Of a stretch of 64,000 nucleotides of DNA, positions 1 through 13,584 are shown piece after piece (position 1 is the first letter of the stretch; the number at the start of each line of letters is the position of its first letter). Source of the stretch: Linnemannia elongata (taxonomy: Eukaryota > Mortierellomycota > Mortierellomycetes > Mortierellales > Mortierellaceae); the NCBI GenBank assembly GCA_036320915.1, contig JAXBDG010000010.1:1116001-1180000 (forward strand), given 5' to 3'. Position numbers and translations under genes: made by a program. Under the pieces are notes generated by a model, which saw only the letters and a list, made by a program, of their open reading frames with translations, was not told where the DNA came from and did no database searches.

Positions 1-526
1 AGGTGTAGTTTATTTGTGTTGTTGATGAGGGAGTGTCGTGTCGATTTGTGTACCAATTATTGTTCGACTGGTTTCTACTGCTCTGCCTTCAAACACTAAA
101 AAAAGTGCGATATTTAACTGCACATGGCCCTGGATAACCCCTCGCATCCTTCTCACTCGCCTTAGTACTGGACCCATGTAACAATTGCGCGGTAGAAAGC
201 GCCAAGGGTATAAAAGGGCAGTCAAAAATTGGCCCCTCCCCCGTTCCTTTTCTTGTTCCTCTTCTTCTTCTTTCCTTCCTTTCCTTTGCCACCACTTCTT
301 CTTCCACTTCTTTTTCCACTCCCATTCACTTCTTCCTTCTTTCCTTGCTTGTACTCACTTGCACTTTGCTCCCTTACTCACTCAGTCGTTCACACAAACG
401 CCCAGTGTTTGCTCACCTTTAACCCTCCTCTCGTTACCAACACTACAACAACCAAAGCGTGCTTTGCCACCCAAAATACCACCCAAAAAAACACTTACAA
501 ATAAAATCAACACCCTGTTTACTTCA
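1..526 (+). promoter_or_regulatory. Promoter and leader of the C2H2 gene
   Basis: A TATA box (TATAAAAG, 209-216) lies about 310 bp before the chosen ATG. It is followed by a strongly pyrimidine-rich leader (about 236-450) that ends in an A/C-rich stretch before the start codon. The frame is open upstream of the ATG, but it reads Phe/Ser/Leu low complexity there and is best read as untranslated leader. Nothing else is seen in the first 200 bases. Confidence 0.5.
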
Positions 527-2701
527 ATGGCTGACTACACCTCATCCACTTCCTCCAACCCCTCCACCACCAACAACAACGCGTGGACTGTCTCCAACAT
601 GTCCTCCACCCACGCCTCACCCGTCTTTGCGACTTCCCCTCTCGACGGCTTCACTCAGCACACCCCCCAGGCTCCAATCCTCAGTCTGGCTGTTGCAGTC
701 GACATCAGCGCCTCGCCCGCCTCGATCGACGACACCAACACCATCACGGGAACACCAGCTTTGTTTGACTCATTTAATCCCGACGTCAACAATATCGCGG
801 TCTCGACCAACACCATCGCCCCTCAGGACTTTTGCCTGTATGAGAGAATGGATCCCTCGGCCTTCGACTTTCCCCTCTTTGGCGAGTCTTTTAAGCATCA
901 AAAGTTGAAGCAAGGAGGCTTGTTCCAGAACCAATTGACGGACGAGGAACTGACCCTGGCACTCGACATGCAGCAGCAGCAGCAGATGGAGCAGCTGCGC
1001 TATTTCCAATCGCACGCCATTGGATCCGATAGCTTGTCGACAGCAGCAGGCACTTCCTTTGACGGGCACCCTCTTATCTCAGCTGACATGGGACTCAGCA
1101 GTCCCATGGCAACGTCCACCTCGAGCAACAAGGTCTCGTTTGGGTTCGACAGCCTCGCCGCGTTAATGGACGACTCTGCCCTTGATCTTGGTCACGTTGC
1201 CGCTGCCATGAAGATCCAGGCTCAAGTCCCCTTCCATGACCACCAGCTCCAGCAGCACCAGCAGCAGACGCACGTGTTCTACACGCCTGTCCATGCTTCT
1301 GATACCCCTCTCCTTGACGCACCCTCGACCCCATGCCTCAACTCGCCGTTCAGTCCTTCCTTGGATACTCCGGCGATGCCCCACCTTGGCTTCAAGTTTG
1401 GTGGTGATTTTGGATGCGGCGACCAGACCCCCCTCTTTGGTTCTGGTGGTCCGATGTTCCCCTTCCAGCTGCCGATGCCCATTCACTTTGGCCATGTGAT
1501 GCAGTCGAGAGGGAGCGACATGGTTGCGCCCCAATCGACGCTTCTCAATGCCAGTCCCAATCCGCCTGCGCCACTCATATTCGGGGGGCTTTGCGAGTCT
1601 GAGTGTAACCTTATCAGCACTTCCACCTCGTCTTCCCCTCGTATCAAAAAGGAGGAAGAAAACACTGCAAAAATCTCCCTCACTTCCCTTTCCGACGACT
1701 TGTCGTCTTCTTCCAACTCTCCCCTCTTCTCTGACTACGACGACGACGACGACTCTGACGACGACGATATGGACTTCAAGGATGAAACCGAAGACGAGGA
1801 CATGGAATCCTTCGAAGGCAAGTCCTCCGCCCCAGACCACAGCGCAGCAACCGTCGTCAGCTTCGTCTACAGCGGAAAGCGCAAGTCCAACGACGCTCCT
1901 CGTCCAGCCGCTTCAATCACATTGGAAAGGTGCCCGTCCATCTCTGGCGGAGACAACGACAAAGGCAACGACAGCGAGATCGATGCCGACGACCATCAAG
2001 CCGACTCCGGTTATATCCCCGTCGCCACCTTCATCCACAACCGCAAGCGAAAGTCGAAGGCAACCCCCGCGCCTGCTTCCCCCTTCAAGAGGACTCGCCC
2101 GATGTTGGCGAGTCCTTATGGGGGGAACTATGGATCCTCCTCCTCCTCGTCGGCTTCATTTGCCACCTCCAAGCAGCAATTCAATGTGGAGACCGGCTCA
2201 TTATCGCCATCATCGAACCAGGACGAGTCGGACAATCTGCTCCCAGTCCAACAGAGTTCCCACAAGCGAACTCCTAACAAGAGGCGTTCTCCCAGCAACG
2301 ATCCCCACCGACCCTTCATCTGCCATCACCCTGACTGCGGCCGTGCCTTCAATCGCCTCTTCAACTTGCGCTCTCACGTACGAACCCATGATCCCAACTC
2401 TGAGCGCCCTTTTGTCTGCGAGGAGGACGACTGCAAGAAGGCCTTCACCCGCAAGCATGACCTCCAGCGCCATCAGACATCGGTTCATCAGGGCCAGCGT
2501 CGATATGTCTGCGATACCTGCAAGAAGTCCTTCTCTCGACAGGATGGACTCCGACGTCACTACAGACGAGAGGTCAACCGTTGTGCACCTGGTCGATTTG
2601 AGAGCGTGGAGAGAGAGGAGGATCATGTTGGTTTTGGGGATGAGGATGAGGATGACTTTTCCGACGCGTCCGATACAGAGAATCGACACTCTGCGACTTG
2701 A
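527..2701 (+). CDS. C2H2 zinc-finger transcription factor
   Basis: A 724-residue, single-exon protein with three C-terminal C2H2 zinc fingers (about residues 597-686). The first two are of the C-x4/5-C form and the third is C-x2-C (CDTCKKSFSRQDGLRRH). This tight cluster after a long disordered region resembles fungal stress regulators such as Crz1 and Msn2, so a nuclear DNA-binding role is likely; no ortholog is claimed. The N-terminal 590 residues are rich in Ser, Thr, Asn, Gln and Pro, with a short Gln run and an acidic Asp/Glu block near residues 405-430 that could activate transcription. Several basic KRKS-type patches could be nuclear import signals. The ATG at 527 was chosen because upstream in-frame sequence is leader-like low complexity. 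The C-terminus is acidic. Confidence 0.85.
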   Translation: MADYTSSTSSNPSTTNNNAWTVSNMSSTHASPVFATSPLDGFTQHTPQAPILSLAVAVDISASPASIDDTNTITGTPALFDSFNPDVNNIAVSTNTIAPQDFCLYERMDPSAFDFPLFGESFKHQKLKQGGLFQNQLTDEELTLALDMQQQQQMEQLRYFQSHAIGSDSLSTAAGTSFDGHPLISADMGLSSPMATSTSSNKVSFGFDSLAALMDDSALDLGHVAAAMKIQAQVPFHDHQLQQHQQQTHVFYTPVHASDTPLLDAPSTPCLNSPFSPSLDTPAMPHLGFKFGGDFGCGDQTPLFGSGGPMFPFQLPMPIHFGHVMQSRGSDMVAPQSTLLNASPNPPAPLIFGGLCESECNLISTSTSSSPRIKKEEENTAKISLTSLSDDLSSSSNSPLFSDYDDDDDSDDDDMDFKDETEDEDMESFEGKSSAPDHSAATVVSFVYSGKRKSNDAPRPAASITLERCPSISGGDNDKGNDSEIDADDHQADSGYIPVATFIHNRKRKSKATPAPASPFKRTRPMLASPYGGNYGSSSSSSASFATSKQQFNVETGSLSPSSNQDESDNLLPVQQSSHKRTPNKRRSPSNDPHRPFICHHPDCGRAFNRLFNLRSHVRTHDPNSERPFVCEEDDCKKAFTRKHDLQRHQTSVHQGQRRYVCDTCKKSFSRQDGLRRHYRREVNRCAPGRFESVEREEDHVGFGDEDEDDFSDASDTENRHSAT

Positions 2702-3598
2702 ATTCACGGGCCAGCCTGTTGGCAACTCGACTATTACCCGACCAGCGACTCTAGACGATCAACAAGTCATCAAGAAGTCTCTCAGCCACGACGACATCCA
2801 GGCCTCCAATGGCCTCGATCCCTCGTCTATCACGACCCCGAACCCGACGTTTCCCTGGAACCCTGGAGATCAAACGATCTCCCCTCCTCAGAGTCTCTCT
2901 GACCCCGTTCACAACCAAACATCAGCCTCTGGCTCCTGCTCGCCCGCAACTCACATATCTTTGCGACGGATGGCATAAGTCCTCCAGCAATTCTTGTAGA
3001 CAATGCTTTTATTTCTTTTTGAACAACGAAAAATAAGACACAGCGTTTTTGGCGTAATTGTAGCATTTGAAAAGTATATTTATTATGTGAGTTCTGGAGG
3101 TCCTGAAGGCGTTGGTGGTGGAGCAGAGCAGTCGATGCCAGTCGCGGGGTTGAAACGACAAAAATGGGGGGCGCAGAAAAATCTTTCTGATTCGCTTGAG
3201 CCGCCATTGCTGAGAACATAACAGGAGAGTCTACTACTTGTCGATGGTAAGATGATTTTCCTGAAGCATATAAAATGTTGTTATCCATGATCTTGTTTTC
3301 TTTTTTTTTTTTTTTTTTTTTTTTTTTCTTTTTTTCCCTCCCGGCATCCTTGTCCATGAATGTGTCGGTGAAAAAGAAGTTCAAATTCAAGACAACCATG
3401 ACTGGAGGTGGTGGCCAAGGTCAAGGTACCCATGATGGGTGTGTAGCAGTCTCAGTCCAACCTAAGCCACTCAACAACACTTTTTTCTTTTTTTTCCCTT
3501 TTTATTTTGTGCTCCATGTCTTTACAGCCTTGACCCCCCCCCCCTCACCAGCCAAACCTTTTCATCCCTTTTCCTATTCCAACAACAAGACATCAGCC
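2702..3598. other. Intergenic, no gene seen
   Basis: Holds the 3' region of the C2H2 gene and the promoter of the PARP-finger gene. A T-run with few interruptions lies at about 3299-3336, and a CT-rich leader with two further T runs at 3480-3560. Open frames here are low complexity and show no family features. Confidence 0.6.
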
Positions 3599-4569
3599 AT
3601 GGTTGTCATCACATACTGTGTCGAATACGCCGAGTCGCAGAAGAGTGTCTGCCTCAAGTGCAACAAGGTCATCCCCAACAAGTCCCTCCGTGTCGGCCGG
3701 ATGGAGCGGACCTCTGAGAAGGAGAAGAAGAAGTTTGCAAAGTTCCGCTGGTACCACTTCAAGTGCTTCGAGGTAATCATGCCCCGCAAGAGGAACGAGA
3801 ACAGGAGGAAGGAGGAGCTTAAGAAAGGGAGATGGTGAACAAGTGTTTTGTATTATGCTATTTTTTTTCAGTTAACCCTAACATTTTTTTTTTTTTTTTT
3901 TTGGTACTTTGATGTTAGGTCCCCGAGATTTTGACCAAGATCCCTGTGCATTTGATCCGTGGACAAGTTAACCTCTTGGACAAGGTACGGGAACAAACAC
4001 TTACACATACAGGATGTAGATCCTCTACAGGATCATTACTTCTCTCAAAACCAGGATCCTCTTCACTGACAACGAACTCCAATTTGTCACTTCCCCCCTC
4101 TACCAACAAATAGGACAAGTTGCGTCTGGAAAAGGTGATCAAGTTGGGAGTGGGCGCATCATGGAGCCAGATCGTGGACCAGCACAAGAAGAAGGCCAAG
4201 GAGGATGAAGAAGCCGCCGCGGCCGAGGCCCTCGAGAACGGCACCCCTCTTCCTCCCAAGCCCTCAAAAGACGACCTCATGGATTCTGACGATGATGAGG
4301 CCAATGTCAAGGATTTCACATCGCAGTTGACGGGTGAGGTCGACCGGAAACAGGAGCGCAAGAACCGAAAGATGAACAAGTTGAAGGCCAAGACTGATGG
4401 TGCTAAGGTTACCAAGAAGCAGCCAGCAGGAAACAAGGGAGCATCATCAGGAACGAAAAACAACAAGGATACCAAGCCCATGTCGGCTGTTGCTCAGGCT
4501 ATTGCTGCAACGCGGGCGGATAGTCAGAAGAAGATGGAGCTGATGAAGAACAAGTTCGGCAAGAAGTAA
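3599..4569 (+). CDS. PARP-type zinc-finger protein
   Basis: Three exons (3599-3772, 3919-3984, 4114-4569) give 231 residues. Introns are 146 and 129 bp with GTAATC/TTAG and GTACGG/ATAG borders, both phase 0. The N-terminal 80 residues form a PARP-type zinc finger: Cys18 and Cys21 (CLKC), then His53 and Cys56 (HFKC), with the family's WYHFKCF core. This finger binds DNA breaks in PARP1 and DNA ligase III. Here there is no catalytic domain; the rest is a charged, Lys/Ala/Glu-rich tail. The design resembles the small stand-alone PARP-finger proteins of fission yeast (Hpz1/Hpz2), so a nuclear role in DNA damage or replication is plausible but unproven. The convergent Gln-rich gene ends 253 bp downstream. 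Confidence 0.85.
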
Positions 4570-4822
4570 AAACGGCACTCTCTCTTCTACCTTCTTGTTA
4601 TCATTCCTCATCCTTTCACTACTACCACTATTACTCTTTGCATGCAACATCAATTAAATTTCATCCACAAACAAAAAGGAAAAGGCAGCGTGATACAAAT
4701 GTGCAAGGAACGACTGTTCAGTTTGTTGTTGTTGGGGGGGGGGTTTTGCGTTTTTTATACTTTTTTTATTAGAAGTGCGCGAATGTGCGACGATTAGACT
4801 TGAAAGAGGGAGATTGTCCTAT

Positions 4823-6790
4823 TTACACAGACCACTTGGTCATTTCCTCTACCAATCGATCGACATTGCTACCACTTGGACCTGCTCCTGCTCCTGCTCC
4901 TCCATTGTTTCCAGAACCATTACTTTCTCCAGTGACTGACAGATTGGTCTGGAACAAATTGGCAAGTCCACCTCGCTGGCTCAACCATTGACGTCCATTG
5001 CTTGAACTGCCCCGCAGTGAAGACGAAGACGATGCAGAGGAACCTCCTGACAAGGAAGTGGTAGGTGCCATGATGCTTGACGAGTCATTGCTGGCAAGTC
5101 GCATCACCATCCCTGCACGCTGTGGATCACCTTCCCGATCAAAACTGAGAGCCGTCACCCTCTTCCAGTCCGACAGTTTTTTCCGATTGGCTGCAGACAA
5201 CGACCCTCGGCTTGTTGTTGAGGAAGATGATTCGCCTCCATGGTTGGCAGATCCGTCTCGATCTGTAAACTTCGATGGTGACACGGCCGCTGATCCTGGT
5301 CCTGTTGACGGTGGCGGTGAACCCTGGTCCCGTGGATCTAGACCTGTAGTTGACGGTGAACTTCCTGTGGCACTTGTGGATGAAAGTAACACTGATGTTG
5401 AGTGCCGCTTCTTGTCTCTGATATCGTCCATATCTCCATCTTCACGCCCTTCGCCACCAGGGAACGCAGTGAGACAGATCGCTGGTCGCCGGTTGTTTCT
5501 TGAAGTGATATGGCGAAGGTGTACTGGTAGTCTGGATCGATACACTGATTTGTTGACACCGCCTCCACTGATGCCTCCAAGTGCTGCTCGCAAAAACAGA
5601 TCGCCCGTTCCTCCTCCTCCGCCTCCACTTCCACCTGCGCCTCCAGAACCTGACGTTGATGATGATGGGTCCATTACTGATCGTGCTCCTGAGGGCGCCG
5701 AGAGGACTCCAATCGTCGAGAGGTGGTAGTCCCGCTGTGCCGAAACTGCCCAGTACTGGTATGGTGGGAACTTGCGGTTTGTGAAGGGGTTGTATTGGTG
5801 ACGTGGGGATGCATGAGGATGGTGGTTGCCGCTGTAATACAGAGTATGGCGAGAGTGTCCAGGCTGGGATCCCTTTCCAGCGGTGCTTGCGTAGGCCCGA
5901 TGACGGTGGCTTCTAGGTAACGTTGCCAAGAGCGACTCCCGCTGCAGGGTCATCTTGCTGTAGTCGTAAACCAAGGCTGTTGAAGGAGACAACCTATTGT
6001 TAACGCTGCCATTGTCGTGAAAGACACCAACCGCTAAAGACGATGACGAAGCTGACGCCAATTCGTCGGTATCCATGTCCTGATCACCATCGAGGTCTTG
6101 CCCGGACTGGCCACCTTGTCCATCTTGGCTCTGCACATGACCACCATTCTCCAGTCCTCCTCCCGGGTTCAAGGAGAGCAGCAGTGGTACCGACAGACTG
6201 CGCTTACGTTGGAAACCCATGTCCATCGATCCTGGCCGGCCCCTTGCTGTAGCTTCTTCCAGGTCCTGCTGGTCTTGCTGTAGCTGTTGTTGCACTTGTT
6301 GTTGTTCTTGCCAAGGTTGCTGTCGTTGGTACTGCTGCTGCAAGTGGAACACACCGCGGTGATGTTGAAGCGTTTGCTGTTGTTGCTGTTGCAGGTGCTG
6401 TTGGTGCTGCAGTTGCTGAGAGTAAGGGTGAACGAGGTGCGGGTGCATTTCTTGCTGCTGGAGTGTTACTGCTGCCGAGGACATGAGCTGTTGTTGATGC
6501 TGTGAAGACTGAGAAGGGACGATGGTTGGGTTGAGCATGAGGGGTGATGGTGGCAAGAGTGACGAGTCTTGGAGATGATGGTTGTGGGTGTAGCGCTCTT
6601 GGACAAAGCCTGCTGCTGCTTCTTGGATGGCCGAAGAAGGGTTGGAGGAGGATGTGTTTGCGGTTGCGGCCATGAAGTCTTTGGATGATCTTACTAGGCC
6701 AAGGTGTTGTTCTTGCTGCTGTTGTTGCTGCTGTTGGTGGAGTTGCTGTTGTTGGAGAACAATGGCAGCAGGGTCGGGGCGATGGAGCAT
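4823..6790 (-). CDS. Gln-rich protein, function unknown
   Basis: A 655-residue single-exon protein that I do not recognise. The N-terminal 180 residues carry repeated Gln runs mixed with His. The middle and C-terminal parts are Ser/Gly-rich. Three ordered-looking islands stand out: a basic/aromatic stretch around FTNRKFPPYQYWAVS, a segment SRLPVHLRHITSRNNRRPA followed by CLTAFPGG, and NRKKLSDWKRVTALSFDREGD. Together they suggest a scaffold or regulatory protein with short conserved motifs in disorder. The start at 6790 is the ATG before the Gln runs; the frame stays open to about 7060 but encodes Phe/Leu/Ser low complexity there. A 243-residue open frame on the other strand (4998-5729) is a shadow. 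Confidence 0.7.
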   Translation of the reverse strand: MLHRPDPAAIVLQQQQLHQQQQQQQQEQHLGLVRSSKDFMAATANTSSSNPSSAIQEAAAGFVQERYTHNHHLQDSSLLPPSPLMLNPTIVPSQSSQHQQQLMSSAAVTLQQQEMHPHLVHPYSQQLQHQQHLQQQQQQTLQHHRGVFHLQQQYQRQQPWQEQQQVQQQLQQDQQDLEEATARGRPGSMDMGFQRKRSLSVPLLLSLNPGGGLENGGHVQSQDGQGGQSGQDLDGDQDMDTDELASASSSSLAVGVFHDNGSVNNRLSPSTALVYDYSKMTLQRESLLATLPRSHRHRAYASTAGKGSQPGHSRHTLYYSGNHHPHASPRHQYNPFTNRKFPPYQYWAVSAQRDYHLSTIGVLSAPSGARSVMDPSSSTSGSGGAGGSGGGGGGTGDLFLRAALGGISGGGVNKSVYRSRLPVHLRHITSRNNRRPAICLTAFPGGEGREDGDMDDIRDKKRHSTSVLLSSTSATGSSPSTTGLDPRDQGSPPPSTGPGSAAVSPSKFTDRDGSANHGGESSSSTTSRGSLSAANRKKLSDWKRVTALSFDREGDPQRAGMVMRLASNDSSSIMAPTTSLSGGSSASSSSSLRGSSSNGRQWLSQRGGLANLFQTNLSVTGESNGSGNNGGAGAGAGPSGSNVDRLVEEMTKWSV

Positions 6791-7084
6791 GCAAAGTACG
6801 CAAAGAAAACGAAGAAAGAAGAAGACGAAAAAATAAACTAGAAGGGGAGGGGATGAGAGAGAAGAATAAGGAGAAGGGAAAAGGAGAGAGAGAGAGAGAG
6901 AGAAGAAAAGGAAGGAGGAGGAGGAAACAAAAGAAAGAGAGAGGAATAAGAAGAAGGGGATCAAATCTGAATGGTGAATGGTGCAGTGAAAAAGAGAAAC
7001 AAAATAAAGGGGGGCGATGGCAGGGAAGGGATTTACTTTGCTGGGCTGGACTGGGGTCACAAGGGGAAGGGGGGGGGGGATGGG

Positions 7085-7145
7085 AGGGATGGTAGGGATG
7101 GCGGGGATGGCAGGGATGGCAGGGATGGCAGGGATGGCAGGGATG
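7085..7145. repeat. 9-bp minisatellite (GGCAGGGAT)n
   Basis: About 6-7 tandem copies of a 9-bp unit; the last four are nearly identical and the first two diverged. It lies upstream of the Gln-rich gene. Because the period is a multiple of three it creates spurious open frames in all phases. Confidence 0.9.
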
Positions 7146-7349
7146 CAGAAAATGATTGTTGTACAGTAATAACAATTAACAATAATGCAAACTGCTGCAC
7201 GAAGGTGATAGGTGTACAGGTTTACAGGTTTACAGGCAGGGAAAAAGAAGGAGAGCTATGGTATGAAGAGGAGGATGCATGCAAAGAAGGGAAAACGGGG
7301 AAAGTAAGAAAGAAAGAATGAAAGAAAGAAAGAAAGAAACCAATGGGGA

Positions 7350-7390
7350 GACAGACAGATAGACAGATAGACAGATAGACAGATAGATAG
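7350..7390. repeat. (GACAGATA)n / (GATA)n microsatellite
   Basis: About five copies of an 8-bp GACAGATA-type unit that decays to GATA at the end. It is directly preceded by a GAAA tetranucleotide tract (about 7306-7339). An 8-bp unit TACAGGTT repeats about three times at 7217-7236. Confidence 0.9.
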
Positions 7391-8479
7391 CATTGGGCCC
7401 TTGGCGCAGATTCAGTCTCACTCATTTAGACCTCGGGCTGATCTGCAAAAACCCATCTTATGCCCTCTGCAATAATGAACAATTGAACAATTAATAGACG
7501 CTTGAGAGCAGATAAAGAAAAAAAAAAAAAAAAAAAAAAAAAGAACAAAAAAAGGCGTTCATCGAATGGTAACCATGAAGGGCCATTAGGGTGATACCGA
7601 AGGCTCATCGTTGTAAGCGATGATGAGGAGACTAGACTAAAACCGCATGCAAGGACGCTGGCGATAGGATGAGGTGCTCTCATAGACCGATCAGGCTAAG
7701 AAGCACGACTCCTTTTTTTTTTTTTTTTTTTTTTTTGCTGACATGGTCTCCATATATCGAAATATAAACTACGAATGGACAAGGACAGAAAGGAGTACTC
7801 CAGCCAGTGCAAGCACAGCTACAACTAGAGACTGGCTGCCTTCTCCACAACCCCATAAAAACGTAGAAACAAGAACGGAAAAAAAAGGAAGAAACGGACG
7901 CGTCTGAGTGGCTAGGATTCAATTCTAGTAGCTCGATACCTAGCACGTTTGTCCTCTCGATAGAGCACCTCTTTCGTATTCAACACATCTTACTACTGCA
8001 TATGGTGCTAATAATCAATACAAACAAACCATACACTCAATACTCAACCCTTCCATCTCTCTCTTGTACCCATCATCCAATTGCCATGATCGTTATACAA
8101 TTTGAATGGCATGAACCTTGACCTTCTTTCCTTCCCTCTACCTCTACTCAAAGCAAATAACGCACGGATCATTCACATCACCACAGACATCAGACCACAA
8201 CGGTCAAAAAGCGTCACCAGAATTTTGAATGCCAATCAAACAAGACTTGTCTCCAAAGCGACATCGTTGTTCGCCTTCTTATTCTTCATTGCAATATCGC
8301 TCCTCCTTGTCCTTTCTCTTCTCCTTTCTTTACTCTCGCTCTTTCTCTCTCTCTTGCTCTCTCTCACAGTAAACGTCCTTCACCTCAAGATACTCTCTCC
8401 TCTCGCCATTCTCTCAACTACTTGCTCACTTCCAACATCGACCTCGTATTGCATACCCAACCACATCACCTCCGACCAA

Positions 8480-9766
8480 ATGAACCCATTAACCATCCCC
8501 GAGCTCCTTACCTCCATCTGCTATCAGCTTGACCGACCCTCGCTTGTCGTGGCCTCTCAAGTTTGCAAGCAATGGTCCGAGACGTGCATCGTCCTCCTCT
8601 GGGAGTCCTGTCCGTTCTCCGCAGACCGTTACAATGCCTACCCTACCGCATTTGACGACCATGCTCACCTGGTCCGTATTATGGACGCCAAGACGCGGCT
8701 CATTGGCCGAGAGATGCGCTTCATTGCTCACCAATGCATCAATATGACTGAACTCGCTATACGACATTGCCAATTCACCTCTGCAAGCCTTGATGTCCTG
8801 TGCGGAGGAATCCTCCGAGTCAGTCATCTCACTTTAGAGCTCTGTCGCGGTGTCAACAGTACAATCGCAGCACGTCTTGTCCGACTCCCACGACTGGCAC
8901 ACCTCGAAATCATTGTCCATACTCAAGAACGTGGCAACGGCGATTGGCGTGAGGAGCATATGGTGACGCTGTTGACGCGATGCCAACTCGAATACCTCAA
9001 GATCCTTGGTCCCGACTTGTCTCATGTCCATTTAGCTGGTGTCGCAAGGTACGAGAACCCTCTACCGTTGGTGTTCCTACACCTGATCGGTACATATATC
9101 CCTGATGATGCCCTTAGTCGTCTCCTTGCCAAGTGTCCTCGTCTATCGAACTTTGTTCTTTTGAACAACGCCAACAAGAACTCGACTCTCCAGACCATTG
9201 CCCAGTACGGTTCTAGCCTACGGATGCTCGAGCTACGGAACTCTAAGAGTGTGACAACACCCGCATTCGATGCCGTGTTCAAGACATGCCACCTTCTCAC
9301 CAGACTGGACATCTCGGGAACACTGATCCACGATGCAGCCATCTCGACGTTGGCCCGACATTGTCCGTGGATCCAGTCTTTGGATCTGACAGGTTGCTCA
9401 CGTATCACTAGTACGTCTTTCCTGGAGATGATGGTGTCTCTGGAGGAATTGAAAGAGCTGAGAGTTGGAGGCTGTACGCGCCTGTCGATTGCCAGTTTTT
9501 CGGGGTCGGTGGCATGGGTCAGCAGGAGTAGGCTTGAGGTGCTAGATATGCCGTCAGTGGGCATCAAAGTGGAGAAGGATTCGCTTGCGGAGTTGATTCG
9601 GCACCTGGAGTCGTTGACGCGGTTGCGGCACTTGACGATGGATGAGCCGGTGGGGGCGCATAAGGCTGTGCAAGGGTTTTTGTTGAGGCGGCCCTATGTT
9701 ACGCTTTCAATCAACGCTGCAGCTCTTCGCGTTCTTTGGGAGTCTGAGAGGCACGCCGTCCGATAA
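8480..9766 (+). CDS. F-box and leucine-rich-repeat protein
   Basis: A 428-residue single-exon protein. Residues 1-45 form an F-box (MNPLTIPELLTSICYQL, then VCKQWSETC and a Trp), the Skp1-binding motif of SCF ubiquitin ligases. The rest contains irregular leucine-rich repeats, clearest near residues 270-350 (LTRLDISGTLIHDAAISTLA, then IQSLDLTGCSRIT and LKELRVGGCTRLS), the AMN1/Grr1 type used to bind substrates. It probably recruits an unknown target for ubiquitination. The ATG at 8480 is chosen because it opens the F-box; the frame is open upstream to 8102, but that part is CT-rich leader encoding Leu/Ser runs. A second, unrelated F-box gene lies at the window's right end. Confidence 0.85.
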   Translation: MNPLTIPELLTSICYQLDRPSLVVASQVCKQWSETCIVLLWESCPFSADRYNAYPTAFDDHAHLVRIMDAKTRLIGREMRFIAHQCINMTELAIRHCQFTSASLDVLCGGILRVSHLTLELCRGVNSTIAARLVRLPRLAHLEIIVHTQERGNGDWREEHMVTLLTRCQLEYLKILGPDLSHVHLAGVARYENPLPLVFLHLIGTYIPDDALSRLLAKCPRLSNFVLLNNANKNSTLQTIAQYGSSLRMLELRNSKSVTTPAFDAVFKTCHLLTRLDISGTLIHDAAISTLARHCPWIQSLDLTGCSRITSTSFLEMMVSLEELKELRVGGCTRLSIASFSGSVAWVSRSRLEVLDMPSVGIKVEKDSLAELIRHLESLTRLRHLTMDEPVGAHKAVQGFLLRRPYVTLSINAAALRVLWESERHAVR

Positions 9767-13055
<3,289 letters not shown>

Positions 13056-13584
13056 ACGTTGCTGGTCACAACCAGAGGTTGGACTCGGTTCTCCCACTAT
13101 GGTCGAACCGTTCTCTCGTTTTTTATGTTGAGATTGTAGAATGTTTCCTGCAGGTGTTCGCGCGTATGCCAGGATATATCACGATATTAGCAAAAAGAAA
13201 AAGAAACAAAAACAAAACCACTGAAAAAAAAAAAAAAAACATAATAAAAAAAGAAAGGCCTGGGCAAAGGTTCTCAAAAAAGAGAAAAAAAATCAACCCC
13301 GAGATTCATTGAATGGTGGCAACGCGACTTTGCATAGTTGAAGAACTCAATTTTATGACCGTTTATGTTCTTTCTCTTCAGTTAGACAGCTTTCTTCTGC
13401 CCTCTCTCTTCTTGTCCAACCCTCGGAAGTACATATCTGTGACGTTCTAAGACACTGTCGACTGATACAAAAGCATAAAAGCCAAAAGGTTGAACATTGG
13501 CTCCTCCTTTTTCATTCTCCTTGCCATCACACTCTCCTTTGTCACTAAATACCATCTGCCACTAACTCACTTGCATCCCATCTG
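13056..13584. other. PABP 3' region and decarboxylase promoter
   Basis: A very A-rich stretch (13194-13292, including a 16-A run) lies 140-240 bp after the PABP stop codon. The remaining 290 bp is the CT-rich leader and promoter of the decarboxylase gene. No gene seen. Confidence 0.5.

Larger units (their letters stand above)
6791..8479. other. Divergent intergenic region with microsatellites
   Basis: Separates the Gln-rich gene (minus) from the F-box gene (plus), so it should hold both promoters. On the minus strand, 6840-7000 is pyrimidine-rich leader. Several microsatellites follow (annotated separately), then an A run at about 7518-7542 and a T run at about 7711-7736. The last 200 bp before the F-box gene are again CT-rich. 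No gene seen. Confidence 0.55.

Noticed and set aside
1524..2978. 484-residue frame overlapping the C2H2 gene
   Set aside because: Arg/Pro/Thr/Ser-rich shadow of the zinc-finger frame, without any domain.
4998..5729. 243-residue open frame opposite the Gln-rich gene
   Set aside because: Composition is Pro/Asp/Glu-rich as expected from reading Ser/Gly-rich codons backwards; no motif and no leader.
6204..7175. 323-residue His/Pro/Cys-rich frame on the minus strand
   Set aside because: Its start is the 9-bp minisatellite (CHP repeats) and the rest is out-of-frame reading of the Gln-rich gene.
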